A stretch of DNA of 64,000 bases from an uncultured Draconibacterium sp. (GCF_913063105.1 NZ_CAJXYQ010000007.1:186001-250000); one strand, 5' to 3'. Positions 1 to 9,481 are shown, counted from the first letter of the stretch. The notes: generated from the letters alone by a model not told the origin. Translations and numbers: made by a program.

Positions 1-428
1 AGCCCTTCGCTAAAATTGAAATTGGTAAAGGCCGAAAACTAAACGACGGAACAGATATTGCACTGCTAACTATAGGAAAAACAGGAACTTTTGTGCAAAG
101 CGCAATTCAGCGACTTGCCGAAAAAAATATTTCTGCCGCACACTACGATATGCGTTTTGTAAAACCATTGGACAAGGCCCTGCTTGTTGAGATTTTTGAA
201 AAATTTGATCAGCTTGTAACCATTGAAGACGGAACCATTCAGGGTGGTTTCGGTAGTGCAGTTCTTGAATTTATGGCTGAAAAAGGCTACAACAATAAAA
301 TTAAAATATTAGGTATTCCCGATAAGTTTATTGAGCACGGAAGCCCAGAAGAACTCTACAAAGAATGTGGTATCGATTCCGAAGGTATTGTTCGTGCGGT
401 TCAAGCACTTTTAGTTGAACACCAATAA
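1..428 (+). CDS. dxs: 1-deoxy-D-xylulose-5-phosphate synthase, C-terminal part (5' partial)
   Basis: The open frame runs in from the window edge (frame of base 3) and encodes the last roughly 141 residues of a transketolase-fold enzyme. The visible part is the C-terminal transketolase domain, with the DGTDIALLTIG and DMRFVKPLD segments and VTIEDGTIQGGFGSAV, all typical of DXS. DXS condenses pyruvate and glyceraldehyde 3-phosphate to DXP in the cytoplasm, the first step of the MEP isoprenoid pathway; ispD of the same pathway lies near 21.9 kb. The thiamine-diphosphate and catalytic N-terminal domains are outside the window. Another transketolase-family enzyme is possible but the C-terminal pattern fits DXS best. 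Confidence 0.9.
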   Translation, partial: PFAKIEIGKGRKLNDGTDIALLTIGKTGTFVQSAIQRLAEKNISAAHYDMRFVKPLDKALLVEIFEKFDQLVTIEDGTIQGGFGSAVLEFMAEKGYNNKIKILGIPDKFIEHGSPEELYKECGIDSEGIVRAVQALLVEHQ

Positions 429-509
429 AACAAACCACCGGATCTTATTGTCGGTATAATATTTTTATCTTTAGGTCGTTCTCAAAAATGTACTTAAAAC
501 CATTTTGTT

Positions 510-1691
510 TTGGACATATATCTGAAAAGACGACGGGGAAAAATTTTACTTCTATTTATTGCAGTACTTATTGGGGTTGCATCGTTGCTATACACCAACT
601 GGCTTACAAAAAGAATGGCCATTGAAGAGCGCAACAAAGTTGAAATTTGGGCCGAAGCAACTAAAGGCATTATTGATGCGGGTATAAATATAACTTCGCC
701 CGAAATGAGCCAACTACAAACACGTTACCTGAATTTTCTGATTATGGTAACCGAATTCAACTCAACCATTCCTATAATTGTAGTGAATTCCGACGGAAGT
801 TTTAACACCGACCACAATATTCATTATCCCGCAGAAAGACGCAATGAAGTACTGAAAAGAGAACTGGAAAAAATGCAGGATTATGCAGAACCTATTCGAA
901 TTGAATTTCCGGAAGAAGAATACCAGCTGCTCTATTACCGCGAGTCGTCTATTCTTCGCAACTTACGTCTTTATCCTGTTATTCAGCTTATTGTAATTCT
1001 TATTTTTATTGTGGTTGCCTATTTTGCATTTAATGCCACCAACCGCGCCGAACAAAACCAGGTTTGGGTGGGTATGTCGAAAGAAACCGCACATCAACTG
1101 GGTACGCCCATTTCGTCGCTTATGGCCTGGATTGAACTACTGAAGCTAAAAAATGTTGATCCGAACCTGATTAAAGAACTGGAACAAGATACAGCAAGGC
1201 TGGAGCGAATAACCGAACGTTTTTCAAAAATCGGGTCGAAACCGGAACTGCTTAATGTAAATTTGATTGAAGCTTTAAACTCGGCAATTAATTATTTAAA
1301 ACGCCGGTCTTCTGATAAAGTTAAATTTGAAATAAAATACGACCAGCAGGCAACAATTGAAATTCCTTTAAATGCGGCCTTGTTTTCGTGGGTAATCGAG
1401 AACCTGTGCAAAAATGCCATTGATGCCATGGGAAATAACGGCACCATCAGTATTGATGTAAGCGAAAAAGCCGACCAGGTTTGTATCGATCTTACTGATA
1501 CCGGTTGTGGAGTTTCCAAAAAACATCAAAAATCAATATTTCAACCAGGGTTTTCAACTAAAAAACGAGGCTGGGGCCTTGGTCTTTCCCTGGCAAAAAG
1601 AATTATTGAAATTTACCACAGTGGCCGTATCTATATCAAATGGTCTGAAATAGGTAAAGGAACTACTTTCCGAATAAATTTAAATAAATAG
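510..1691 (+). CDS. Membrane sensor histidine kinase
   Basis: A 393-residue protein with a TM helix at about 11-32, an extracytoplasmic region of about 120 residues, a second TM at about 155-177, then a kinase core. The phospho-acceptor box reads ETAHQLGTP with His195, unlike the common HELRTP form. ATP-binding motifs are visible: N-box ENLCKNAIDAM, G1 DTGCGV and G2 GWGLGLSLAK. The best start is a TTG at 510 (residues MDIYLKRRRGK); the upstream ATG at 488 is out of frame. No response regulator is adjacent, so its partner is unknown. It follows dxs by 81 bp and precedes yceD-rpmF by 177 bp. Confidence 0.85.
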   Translation: MDIYLKRRRGKILLLFIAVLIGVASLLYTNWLTKRMAIEERNKVEIWAEATKGIIDAGINITSPEMSQLQTRYLNFLIMVTEFNSTIPIIVVNSDGSFNTDHNIHYPAERRNEVLKRELEKMQDYAEPIRIEFPEEEYQLLYYRESSILRNLRLYPVIQLIVILIFIVVAYFAFNATNRAEQNQVWVGMSKETAHQLGTPISSLMAWIELLKLKNVDPNLIKELEQDTARLERITERFSKIGSKPELLNVNLIEALNSAINYLKRRSSDKVKFEIKYDQQATIEIPLNAALFSWVIENLCKNAIDAMGNNGTISIDVSEKADQVCIDLTDTGCGVSKKHQKSIFQPGFSTKKRGWGLGLSLAKRIIEIYHSGRIYIKWSEIGKGTTFRINLNK

Positions 1692-1737
1692 CCATTGTAT
1701 TGAACTATTAAGTACCAATAATCATTCAAAAAAAAAT

Positions 1738-1830
1738 ATTTCTTCATCTGTTAAGGTCAACCAACTCTGGCTTAACCCTTTTGATTTACGAATAAACAGG
1801 AAAAATTCTGGCAATTTCTTCATCTGTTAA
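1738..1830. repeat. 17-bp direct repeat in the kinase-yceD spacer
   Basis: The sequence ATTTCTTCATCTGTTAA occurs exactly at 1738-1754 and again at 1814-1830, 76 bp apart, both upstream of the yceD -7 element. Two exact 17-mers in a 177-bp spacer are unlikely by chance and could be regulator sites or the trace of a small duplication. Confidence 0.6.
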
Positions 1831-1841
1831 TAAAAAATTTA

Positions 1842-1849
1842 TACTTTTG
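1842..1849 (+). promoter_or_regulatory. Candidate -7 promoter element for yceD-rpmF
   Basis: TACTTTTG matches the Bacteroidota -7 consensus TAnnTTTG and ends 19 nt before the GTG start of yceD. I see no clear TTTG -33 element. Confidence 0.5.
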
Positions 1850-1868
1850 CATCCACTTTTTTGGAATC

Positions 1869-2414
1869 GTGAGCTGGAAAAGCAAATATAACATTGAATT
1901 TAAAGGCCTTAAAGAAGGCCTTCATACTTACGATTTTGATATTGACAATAAGTTCTTTGAACATTTTGAAGAAAGCCTGGTTGACAACGGAGAAGTTAGG
2001 GTAGCCGTTGAGTTTGAAAAACGCAGTGCATTTTTAAAACTAAACTTCACACTTTCAGGGTGGTTGGAGTTGGTTTGCGACCGCTGCCTCGACAATTACC
2101 CGCAGGACATATCCTTGACAACCGAATTATTTGTAAAATTTGGCCAGGAAGATGAATTTGAAGAGGGCGACAATGTAATTTGGGTTTTACCTGAAGAACA
2201 CGCCATAAACCTGGCCCAAACCATTTACGAATATGCAATGTTAAGCATACCTTTGCGTCATGTTCATCCGAACGAAACCGGAGAAAACAGCTGTAACCAG
2301 GAAATGATTAACAGGCTAAATAATATTGTGCAGCACGAAGCAGATGAAAATGAAGAAGAAGAGATTGATCCGCGATGGGCTGCGCTAAAAAATTTAAAAA
2401 ACGATAAAAATTGA
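1869..2414 (+). CDS. yceD: YceD/DUF177 family protein
   Basis: A 181-residue acidic protein of the DUF177/YceD family, which is linked in bacteria and plastids to 23S rRNA accumulation and is nearly always encoded just before rpmF, as here (82-bp gap). The family's Cys pair is seen at C70 and C73 (VCDRC), and an acidic Glu/Asp-rich stretch precedes the C-terminal WAALKNL segment. The start is a GTG at 1869; the -7 promoter element lies just upstream. Function is inferred from family and gene order; the molecular activity is not known. Confidence 0.85.
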   Translation: MSWKSKYNIEFKGLKEGLHTYDFDIDNKFFEHFEESLVDNGEVRVAVEFEKRSAFLKLNFTLSGWLELVCDRCLDNYPQDISLTTELFVKFGQEDEFEEGDNVIWVLPEEHAINLAQTIYEYAMLSIPLRHVHPNETGENSCNQEMINRLNNIVQHEADENEEEEIDPRWAALKNLKNDKN

Positions 2415-2496
2415 GCTGGCCGTGCAAAATTAAGGTGCGGGCATCTAAATTTCAATAATAATTAAATAGAAAAAATAATAATTAAAATACATTACA

Positions 2497-2682
2497 ATGG
2501 CACATCCAAAGCATAAAACATCGAAAGCGAGAAGGGATAAAAGACGTACGCATTACAAAGCTACTGCCCCTACTTTGGCTACTTGTTCAAATTGCGGAAC
2601 TACTGTAAAATACCACACAGTTTGTCCTGAATGTGGTTACTACAGAGGTAAACAAGTAATTGAAAAAGAAATTGCATTATAG
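2497..2682 (+). CDS. rpmF: 50S ribosomal protein L32
   Basis: A 61-residue basic protein beginning MAHPKHKTSKARRDKRR, the standard L32 N-terminus. It keeps four zinc-ligand cysteines (C30, C33, C43, C46), so it is the zinc-containing (C+) form. It is a component of the large ribosomal subunit. It is co-oriented with yceD, and a terminator follows at 2721, so yceD-rpmF looks like a transcription unit separate from fabH. In many bacteria plsX follows rpmF; it is absent here. Confidence 0.97.
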   Translation: MAHPKHKTSKARRDKRRTHYKATAPTLATCSNCGTTVKYHTVCPECGYYRGKQVIEKEIAL

Positions 2683-2720
2683 TTATTGAAGTATCCGGAA
2701 TACCCGGCTTTAACTATTCA

Positions 2721-2758
2721 AAATCCATTTTTGGTTCATTCCGGAAATGGATTTTTTT
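2721..2758 (+). terminator. Intrinsic terminator after rpmF
   Basis: Stem AAATCCATTT / AAATGGATTT (2721-2730 with 2745-2754) continues into a run of T. It ends the yceD-rpmF unit. Confidence 0.8.
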
Positions 2759-2962
2759 GTATCCCTAAGCTATATCCGCAAACATTTTCTGATTTTTCGA
2801 ACAAGTTTATTAATAGTTCTGCTGTCTAAACTATTTTTTCCATACCACAGTTCATATCTCTACACATTTCTTTGTGGTGTCTTTGAATTCACTCTACATT
2901 TAACCCCGGTTTTTAAAACAACCACAAAATATTTTCTATAAACACAAATATTAAATTGAACG

Positions 2963-3961
2963 ATGGCTAATATTAGGGCAGCAATCACAGGAATTGGAGC
3001 CTACCTTCCGGAGTACCGCTTAACAAACGACGAACTCAGCAAAATGGTTGATACGTCGGACGAATGGATTATGCAGCGGATTGGGATTAAGGAACGCAGG
3101 ATATTGAAGGAAGAAGGAAAAGCAACCAGCGACATGGGAGCCTGGGCTGTTGAGGATCTGCTAAAAAAAACAGGCACATCAGCCGATGAAATCGACATGT
3201 TAATTTGTGCCACCATTACCCCCGACATGAACCTGCCGGCCACCGCCAATATTATCGCCCATAAAGCTCAAATACATAATGCCTGGAGTTTTGATTTAAA
3301 CGCGGCCTGTTCAGGGTTTATTTTTTCGTTAGCCACAGCCACACAGTTTATCGAATCAGGACGTTACAAAAAAGTAATAATCGTAGCAGCAGAAAAAATG
3401 TCGTCGATTATTAATTACAAAGATCGTACAACCTGCCCGCTTTTTGGCGATGGTGCAGCCGCTGTTCTGGTTGAACCCACCACCGAAGATGTTGGTGTAA
3501 TCGACTACATTAACCGCGTTGACGGCTTGGGACGCCACCACCTGCACATAAAAGCCGGAGGATCGTTAAAGCCAGCCTCAGCAGAAACCGTTAAAAATAA
3601 TGAGCACTTTTTGTACCAGGAAGGGCAGGCGGTGTTTAAAGCAGCGGTATCAAGCATGGCCGATGTGGCAGTTGAGATTATGCAAAAACACAATATCACT
3701 TCGGAAGATGTTGCCTGGCTGGTTCCGCACCAGGCCAATATGCGCATTATTGAAGCCACGGCAAAACGCATGGGAATTAGCAAAGACCAGGTAATGATAA
3801 ACATTAGAAAATACGGAAACACTACTGCTGCAACAGTGCCACTGTGCTTGTGGGATTACGAAAAACAACTGAAAAAAGGCGACAACATTATTTTGGCTGC
3901 CTTTGGTGCAGGATTTACCTGGGGAAGCACCTATTTAAAATGGGCTTACGATTCGGAATAA
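2963..3961 (+). CDS. fabH: 3-oxoacyl-[acyl-carrier-protein] synthase III
   Basis: A 332-residue KAS III enzyme that condenses acetyl-CoA (or a branched acyl-CoA) with malonyl-ACP to start fatty acid synthesis. The Cys-His-Asn triad is visible: C116 in NAACSGF, H256 in VPHQANMR, and N286 in KYGNTTAA. The C-terminal GAGFTWGSTYLKW is also typical. Length is normal. The ATG at 2963 follows a 280-bp spacer after rpmF. Primer specificity cannot be read directly from the sequence. Confidence 0.95.
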   Translation: MANIRAAITGIGAYLPEYRLTNDELSKMVDTSDEWIMQRIGIKERRILKEEGKATSDMGAWAVEDLLKKTGTSADEIDMLICATITPDMNLPATANIIAHKAQIHNAWSFDLNAACSGFIFSLATATQFIESGRYKKVIIVAAEKMSSIINYKDRTTCPLFGDGAAAVLVEPTTEDVGVIDYINRVDGLGRHHLHIKAGGSLKPASAETVKNNEHFLYQEGQAVFKAAVSSMADVAVEIMQKHNITSEDVAWLVPHQANMRIIEATAKRMGISKDQVMINIRKYGNTTAATVPLCLWDYEKQLKKGDNIILAAFGAGFTWGSTYLKWAYDSE

Positions 3962-4075
3962 AAAAATACACTAATTCCATACTGATGCTTTAGCGAATCC
4001 ATATTATTTTTGCTGAAGATTCAATTTGTTGTATCTTCAAGCACCATTTTAAGGAACGTTAAGCAAGTATAAACC

Positions 4076-4489
4076 ATGGCAAAACAAAGTGCAAGAACAT
4101 TTGGCGACACCCCCGATCAGGCAATCAACATTTTAGGAGATGGCACAACTATTAAAGGCGACATTACTGCAAACAGCGATATTCGAATTGATGGCCAGCT
4201 TGTAGGCAACCTGGAGGCTAAGGGCAGAGTTGTAGTCGGCCCAAAAGGAAAAATTGAGGGAAAAGTAAGCTGCAACAATGTTGAAATAGCCGGCTTTATT
4301 AAAGGAAAGGTTAAGGTGGAAGAGCTCCTGAACATGAAAGCATCAGCTAAAATAGAGGGAGATATTATTGCCGGCAAGCTCGCTGTTGAACCAGGAGCGG
4401 TTTTTACCGGAACATGTGCCATGGGTGGTAGTTCGGCACCAGTTGCTGAGAATGAAAAACAAAAAAGCTTATACAACCAAAAAAGCTAA
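4076..4489 (+). CDS. Bactofilin (polymer-forming cytoskeletal protein)
   Basis: A 137-residue protein made almost entirely of the bactofilin right-handed beta-helix. Short repeats such as TTIKGDI, IRIDGQLVGNLEAKG and GKIEGKV give one turn each, flanked by short disordered tails. Bactofilins polymerise without nucleotide into filaments or scaffolds at the membrane and help organise cell shape or envelope proteins. It overlaps the next gene by 38 bp, so it is probably co-transcribed with the ATP synthase-associated membrane proteins. Confidence 0.92.
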   Translation: MAKQSARTFGDTPDQAINILGDGTTIKGDITANSDIRIDGQLVGNLEAKGRVVVGPKGKIEGKVSCNNVEIAGFIKGKVKVEELLNMKASAKIEGDIIAGKLAVEPGAVFTGTCAMGGSSAPVAENEKQKSLYNQKS

Positions 4490-4703
4490 CTCGTTTATTC
4501 GGTATTCCGGTTTAGGGTTTGAAATGATGGCCACAATCGCCGGATTTACTTTCCTTGGTTATAAAATTGACCAGTGGATGCAAAATGAGTTTAAAGGATT
4601 TACCCTCGGCCTGATGATTTTGGGCGTGCTTGTTGCCATTATCTATGGAATTAGAAATCTTTTAAAAACCGAAAACAAATCAAAAAAATCAGATCGAAAA
4701 TGA
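4452..4703 (+). CDS. AtpZ/AtpI-like ATP synthase-associated membrane protein
   Basis: An 83-residue protein with two TM helices (residues roughly 18-38 and 47-67) and the signature GLGFEMMATIAGFTFLGYKIDQW. This matches the AtpZ/ATPase gene 1 family encoded before Fo genes, which in other bacteria assists assembly or Mg2+/Ca2+ supply of the ATP synthase. I chose the ATG at 4452, giving MKNKKAYTTKK; the frame is open upstream to 4368 but that extension lacks family features and lies inside the bactofilin gene. It shares ATGA with the next gene. Confidence 0.8.
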   Translation: MKNKKAYTTKKANSFIRYSGLGFEMMATIAGFTFLGYKIDQWMQNEFKGFTLGLMILGVLVAIIYGIRNLLKTENKSKKSDRK

Positions 4704-5080
4704 AATCTTTTCTTGCAAAACTTACAGGAATAACTTTCGCAATAGCCTTAATTGGCGGGCTGGTTTTTTCATTGGCATTACCTCAATATTATATTCCCAT
4801 TCTCCCATTTTTATTGCTTTTCTTTTACCTTACAACGCTGGGCATTCATTCGTTCTTGCTAAAAATGTCGAAAAAGGGTATTGGAACATTTACCCGTAGC
4901 AGCATGCTCGTTACCACTTTTAAACTGCTTTTATTTTCCGTTTTAGCAGTTATTTACATTGCAATTGACAGAGATAATGCACTGTCATTTGTAATTTATT
5001 TTATGCTGTTATACATTATTTACTCTATTTTCGAAGTTGTTGAGATTTCCAAAATCACAAAATCTAAAAATAAGCAATAA
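4700..5080 (+). CDS. Four-TM membrane protein, AtpI-like position
   Basis: A 126-residue hydrophobic protein with four predicted TM helices and a Lys-rich tail (KITKSKNKQ). It starts within the stop of the preceding gene (ATGA overlap) and lies 216 bp before atpB. I do not recognise the sequence beyond that. Position and topology suggest an AtpI-like assembly factor of the Fo sector, for example for c-ring assembly, but this is inference from context. Confidence 0.7.
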   Translation: MKSFLAKLTGITFAIALIGGLVFSLALPQYYIPILPFLLLFFYLTTLGIHSFLLKMSKKGIGTFTRSSMLVTTFKLLLFSVLAVIYIAIDRDNALSFVIYFMLLYIIYSIFEVVEISKITKSKNKQ

Positions 5081-5178
5081 CTCCGTATCCTACCTTATTT
5101 TCATCCATATAGGTTTTTAAACATTGTTATTTATAAGCTGAAATTGGTTAAATTACATTCATGGTTCAAAAAATCTTA

Positions 5179-5186
5179 TAAATTTG
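5179..5186 (+). promoter_or_regulatory. Candidate -7 element for atpB operon
   Basis: TAAATTTG fits TAnnTTTG and lies 110 bp before atpB in a 216-bp spacer. It suggests that the atp structural genes have a promoter besides read-through from the bactofilin unit. Confidence 0.45.
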
Positions 5187-5296
5187 TGAACCTAAGGAGA
5201 CAAAACAACGTTTTATCTATCTGATAAATTTTACTCAGAATGCGTTTTTTCAAACGGGTGCAGACAAGTTAAAGAAAGAAAAACTTAAAATTAACC

Positions 5297-6451
5297 ATGC
5301 TTAAGCTTACAAAAGCCATCTTTATATTCTTTGCCTTTTCGTTATTAAGTTATGGCCAGCTTCATGCTCAACACGGGCACGAAGAAGAAAAGACACATAA
5401 AACAGAAGGTCATTCTGAAGAAGGCGAATCACATACCTCTGACGCACACACTGATAAAGAATTTAATGCCGGAGAGTTTGTAATCGATCACGTTTCGGAC
5501 TCGTACGATTGGCATATCGTATCGTTTGGGTCCAAGCACGTCAGCATTCCTTTACCAATAATTGTCTACAGTAAACAACCCGAGTTGCACGAGGGGCAAG
5601 CATTTCATGTGTTTATGTCATCGAAGTTTCATCACGGGCACAGCGACTACAAAGGTTTCCGCATTTCAAAAAGTGAAGCATTCAAAGGTAAAATTGTTGA
5701 GTTGGATGCTGCAGGACACGAAATTGGAACACCCATTGATATTTCAATCACAAAAACAATTGCCGGTATTTTTGTATCGATAATTATTTTATTGTGGCTG
5801 GTTTTTGCAGCAGCCAACCTGGCTAAAAAGAATAAAGGGAAAGCGCCTTCAGGAATACAAAATACCCTGGAGCCAATCATCATTTTTATTCGCGATGAAG
5901 TGGCAAAACCTGCCATTGGCGAACATAAATATGAAAAATTTATGCCCTTTTTGTTAACCCTGTTCTTTTTTATCCTGATTAACAATGTTATGGGATTAAT
6001 ACCTATTCCACCCTTTGGAGCCAACGTTACAGGAAATATTGCGGTTACCATGGTATTAGCCTTGTTTACTTTTTTGGTTACAACAATTAATGGAAACAAA
6101 CATTACTGGAAAGAAATTTACAACCCCGACGTACCCTGGTGGTTAAAATTCCCGATTCCCTTAATGCCAATTGTTGAGCTTTCGGGTGTAATTACAAAAC
6201 CTTTTGTTTTAATGATCCGGCTTTTTGCCAACATGATGGCGGGGCACCTGATTGTTACCGTATTTATTGGGCTTATTTTTGTGTTCGGCAGCCAATTTGG
6301 TCCGGCAGTAGGCCTGGGAGTAAGTCCGGTATCCATTCTCTTTTCAGTATTTATTTTATTACTCGATGTTTTAGTATCATTTATTCAAGCATATGTTTTT
6401 ACCCTGCTTTCGGCCATCTATTTTGGAATGGCGACTGCAGATCATCATTAA
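5297..6451 (+). CDS. atpB: ATP synthase Fo subunit a, with His-rich N-terminal extension
   Basis: A 384-residue subunit a, the stator channel that passes ions to the c-ring. The N-terminus is a cleavable-type signal sequence (to about residue 24, LHAQ). A His/Glu-rich periplasmic segment follows, with His at 26, 28, 34, 39, 46 and 51, and then about 100 further soluble residues before the first membrane helix near 153. The essential Arg is R308 in MIRLFANMMAGH. Bacteroidota subunit a proteins are often extended in this way compared with about 270 residues in E. coli. It is followed by atpE after 18 bp. Confidence 0.95.
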   Translation: MLKLTKAIFIFFAFSLLSYGQLHAQHGHEEEKTHKTEGHSEEGESHTSDAHTDKEFNAGEFVIDHVSDSYDWHIVSFGSKHVSIPLPIIVYSKQPELHEGQAFHVFMSSKFHHGHSDYKGFRISKSEAFKGKIVELDAAGHEIGTPIDISITKTIAGIFVSIIILLWLVFAAANLAKKNKGKAPSGIQNTLEPIIIFIRDEVAKPAIGEHKYEKFMPFLLTLFFFILINNVMGLIPIPPFGANVTGNIAVTMVLALFTFLVTTINGNKHYWKEIYNPDVPWWLKFPIPLMPIVELSGVITKPFVLMIRLFANMMAGHLIVTVFIGLIFVFGSQFGPAVGLGVSPVSILFSVFILLLDVLVSFIQAYVFTLLSAIYFGMATADHH

Positions 6452-6772
<321 letters not shown>

Positions 6773-6783
6773 CAAAAATTTTT

Positions 6784-6826
6784 GGCAACCATCCCGGGGA
6801 TTGCCCGGGATGCAGTTGCCTTTTTT
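6784..6826 (+). terminator. Strong terminator-like hairpin between atpE and atpF
   Basis: A long stem is formed by GGCAAC and ATCCCGGG on the left with CCCGGGAT and GTTGCC on the right (6784-6820), followed directly by six T. It is inside the operon, so it is probably a partial terminator or an RNA-stabilising element that raises atpE expression relative to atpF-H-A-G. Confidence 0.75.
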
Positions 6827-6838
6827 AAACTTTAAGTT

Positions 6839-7333
6839 ATGGAATTAATAAATCCTAGTTCGGGCACTATATTTTGGATGATTATTGCTTTCGGAGTGGT
6901 ACTCTTCGTTTTAAAAAAATTTGCGTGGAAACCCATTCTCGCTGCATTAAAAGAACGTGAGGATTCGATTGCCTCCGCATTAAATTCGGCAGAAGAAGCC
7001 AAAAAAGAAGTTGCCGGATTAAAAGCCGACAATGAAAAAATTATTGCTGAAGCCCGTCGCGAAAAAGAAGCCATACTTAAAGAGGCCAAAGAATTAAAAG
7101 ACAAAATTATTGCTGAAGCAAAAGAAATAGCAAGTGCTGAAGGTCAAAAAACAATTGAACAGGCACGACAGCAAATTCAGGCCGAAAAAACAGCAGCTGT
7201 TAACGACATTAAAAAACAAGTAGCTCAACTGTCTGTAACTATCGCCGAAAAAGTTATTCGTAAAGAACTTGGCAATAAAGCCGAACAGGAAAAAATGGTT
7301 AACGGACTGGTTGATGACATAAAGCTGAATTAA
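6839..7333 (+). CDS. atpF: ATP synthase Fo subunit b
   Basis: A 164-residue stator protein with one N-terminal TM helix (about 10-28, IFWMIIAFGVVLFVL) followed by a long charged coiled coil rich in Ala, Glu and Lys. It dimerises and connects subunit a to the delta subunit at the top of F1. Length is normal. It lies 2 bp before atpH and after the hairpin that follows atpE. Confidence 0.93.
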   Translation: MELINPSSGTIFWMIIAFGVVLFVLKKFAWKPILAALKEREDSIASALNSAEEAKKEVAGLKADNEKIIAEARREKEAILKEAKELKDKIIAEAKEIASAEGQKTIEQARQQIQAEKTAAVNDIKKQVAQLSVTIAEKVIRKELGNKAEQEKMVNGLVDDIKLN

Positions 7334-7335
7334 GT

Positions 7336-7881
7336 ATGAACCAGAGCGCAATAACAGTACGCTATGCAAAAGCTTTCTTTTCACTTGCAAAAGAAAAAAA
7401 ACAACTCGACCAGCTAAAAGCTGATATTCAGCTGGTTTATCAAATTTGTAAAAACAACGATGATCTCATCCTTTTACTGGAAAGTCCAATCATTAAATCA
7501 TCAAAAAAGGCAGCACTGCTTAAACAAATCTTCGAAAATACTATTGAAACAGTAAGTCTCAATTTTCTCTTACTTATCGTTAAAAACAAACGAGAAGTTA
7601 ACATCCCCGGCATTTGTCGTAATTTTCTTGAATTAACCCGTAAAGACCTCAATATTAAATCGGCCGTACTTACAACTGCCACCGAAGTTAGTTCCGGCAT
7701 ACTAAAAAAAGTAGAAAAATTATTGGGAGAAGAACTGAAGGCAACTGTTGAATTGTCGGCACAGGTTAATCCCGACATTTTGGGAGGACTGGTTTTACGT
7801 CTCGACGACAAACAGTACGATGCCAGTGTGGCAACCCAATTACGAAAAGTAAAACAAACTTTGTTAGAAAGCGAATTATAA
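7336..7881 (+). CDS. atpH: ATP synthase F1 subunit delta
   Basis: A 181-residue protein starting MNQSAITVRYAKAFFSLAKE, the usual helical N-terminal domain. The C-terminal part has the NPDILGGLVLRLDDKQYDAS motif typical of delta (OSCP-like) subunits. It links the b-subunit stalk to the top of the alpha3beta3 head. It lies between atpF and atpA with 2-bp and 21-bp gaps. Confidence 0.93.
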   Translation: MNQSAITVRYAKAFFSLAKEKKQLDQLKADIQLVYQICKNNDDLILLLESPIIKSSKKAALLKQIFENTIETVSLNFLLLIVKNKREVNIPGICRNFLELTRKDLNIKSAVLTTATEVSSGILKKVEKLLGEELKATVELSAQVNPDILGGLVLRLDDKQYDASVATQLRKVKQTLLESEL

Positions 7882-7902
7882 ACGAAAGCAAAATAATAGA
7901 AC

Positions 7903-9480
7903 ATGGCTAATATAAAACCTGCCGAAGTATCTGAAATTCTAAAACAACAACTTGAAGGCTTTAAATCAGTTGCCGAACTTGAAGAAGTAGGTACAGTATT
8001 GCAAGTTGGTGACGGTATCGCCCGGATTTACGGACTTTCGAACGTTGAGTCCAACGAAATGATTGAATTCGAAAGCGGCATGAAAGGCATTGTTTTAAAC
8101 CTTGAAGAAGATAATGTAGGTGCAGTGCTTTTGGGGCGTTCTGATGAAATTAAAGAAGGCGATACAGTTAAGCGTACCCGTAGGATTGCATCAATAAATG
8201 TTGGCGAAGGTTTGCTTGGGCGGGTAGTTAACACCATTGGCGAAGCCATTGATGGAAAAGGAAGCATAAGTGGCGACTTATTTGAAATGCCTTTAGAAAG
8301 AAAAGCTCCGGGTGTTGTTTTCCGTCAGCCGGTTAAAGAGCCCCTGCAAACAGGTTTAAAAGCAGTTGATGCGATGATTCCGATTGGGCGCGGACAGCGC
8401 GAGTTGATAATTGGCGATCGCCAAACAGGAAAAACGGCAGTAGCCATCGACACAATAATTAACCAGCGTGAATTTTACGAACAGGGAAATCCGGTGTATT
8501 GCATTTATGTTGCCGTTGGACAAAAAGGCTCGACCGTGGCCAATATTGCTGCAACACTTGAAAAAGCAGGAGCAATGCCCTATACTGTTATTGTTATGGC
8601 TACCGCCTCCGACCCTGCAGCCTTGCAGTTTTATGCCCCTTACGCAGGAGCTGCAATTGGCGAATATTTTCGCGATACAGGGCGCCACGCATTAATTATT
8701 TACGACGATTTATCGAAACAAGCCGTTTCTTATCGCGAGGTTTCACTATTGCTTCGCCGCCCACCAGGTCGCGAAGCCTACCCAGGTGATGTATTCTACC
8801 TGCACTCGCGCTTATTGGAACGTGCGGCAAAAATTATAGAATCGGATGAAATTGCCAGAAACATGAACGACCTGCCGGATTGTTTAAAAGACAAAGTTAA
8901 AGGTGGTGGCTCATTAACAGCTCTTCCAATAATTGAAACGCAGGCTGGTGATGTTTCAGCCTATATTCCAACCAATGTAATTTCAATTACCGACGGACAA
9001 ATCTTCCTCGAATCCAACCTGTTTAACTCAGGAATCCGCCCGGCTATTAACGTAGGTATTTCGGTATCGCGTGTTGGTGGTAGTGCACAAATTAAATCGA
9101 TGAAGAAAATATCAGGTACATTAAAACTCGACCAGGCCCAGTTTCGCGAACTGGAAGCCTTTGCAAAGTTTGGTTCTGATTTAGACGCTGCAACCATGCG
9201 AGTGTTGGATAAAGGACGTAAAAATGTTGAAATATTAAAACAAGGGCAATACTCTCCGGTTAAAGTTGAACACCAGGCAGCCATTATTTATTGCGGAACC
9301 AACGAATTGCTTCGCCGCGTACCTATTGATAAGGTAAAAGAGTTTGAAACCGACTTCCTGGAAACGATGGAAATGTCGCACCGTCCTGTGCTTGATGAAC
9401 TTAAAGCAGGAAAACTAACTACAGAAATTGAAGAAACCATAAGGAAAGTAGCAGCTGAAACAGCAGAAAAATATAATTAA
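7903..9480 (+). CDS. atpA: ATP synthase F1 subunit alpha
   Basis: A 525-residue regulatory nucleotide-binding subunit. A beta-barrel N-domain is followed by the P-loop GDRQTGKT at 171-178 and the [10 protein letters not shown] segment carrying the arginine finger reaching the catalytic site of beta. The C-terminal helical domain is complete. Residues and length are normal. Its catalytic partner beta (atpD) is not in the window. Confidence 0.97.
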   Translation: MANIKPAEVSEILKQQLEGFKSVAELEEVGTVLQVGDGIARIYGLSNVESNEMIEFESGMKGIVLNLEEDNVGAVLLGRSDEIKEGDTVKRTRRIASINVGEGLLGRVVNTIGEAIDGKGSISGDLFEMPLERKAPGVVFRQPVKEPLQTGLKAVDAMIPIGRGQRELIIGDRQTGKTAVAIDTIINQREFYEQGNPVYCIYVAVGQKGSTVANIAATLEKAGAMPYTVIVMATASDPAALQFYAPYAGAAIGEYFRDTGRHALIIYDDLSKQAVSYREVSLLLRRPPGREAYPGDVFYLHSRLLERAAKIIESDEIARNMNDLPDCLKDKVKGGGSLTALPIIETQAGDVSAYIPTNVISITDGQIFLESNLFNSGIRPAINVGISVSRVGGSAQIKSMKKISGTLKLDQAQFRELEAFAKFGSDLDAATMRVLDKGRKNVEILKQGQYSPVKVEHQAAIIYCGTNELLRRVPIDKVKEFETDFLETMEMSHRPVLDELKAGKLTTEIEETIRKVAAETAEKYN

Positions 9481-9481
9481 A

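Noticed and set aside
2747-2941. 64-codon hydrophobic open frame between rpmF and fabH
   Set aside because: It starts inside the rpmF terminator stem, has no family likeness and no ribosome-binding site, and low-complexity A+T-rich DNA easily gives such frames.
4368-4451. Longer start of the AtpZ-like protein inside the bactofilin gene
   Set aside because: The added 28 residues are an out-of-frame reading of bactofilin and lack family features.
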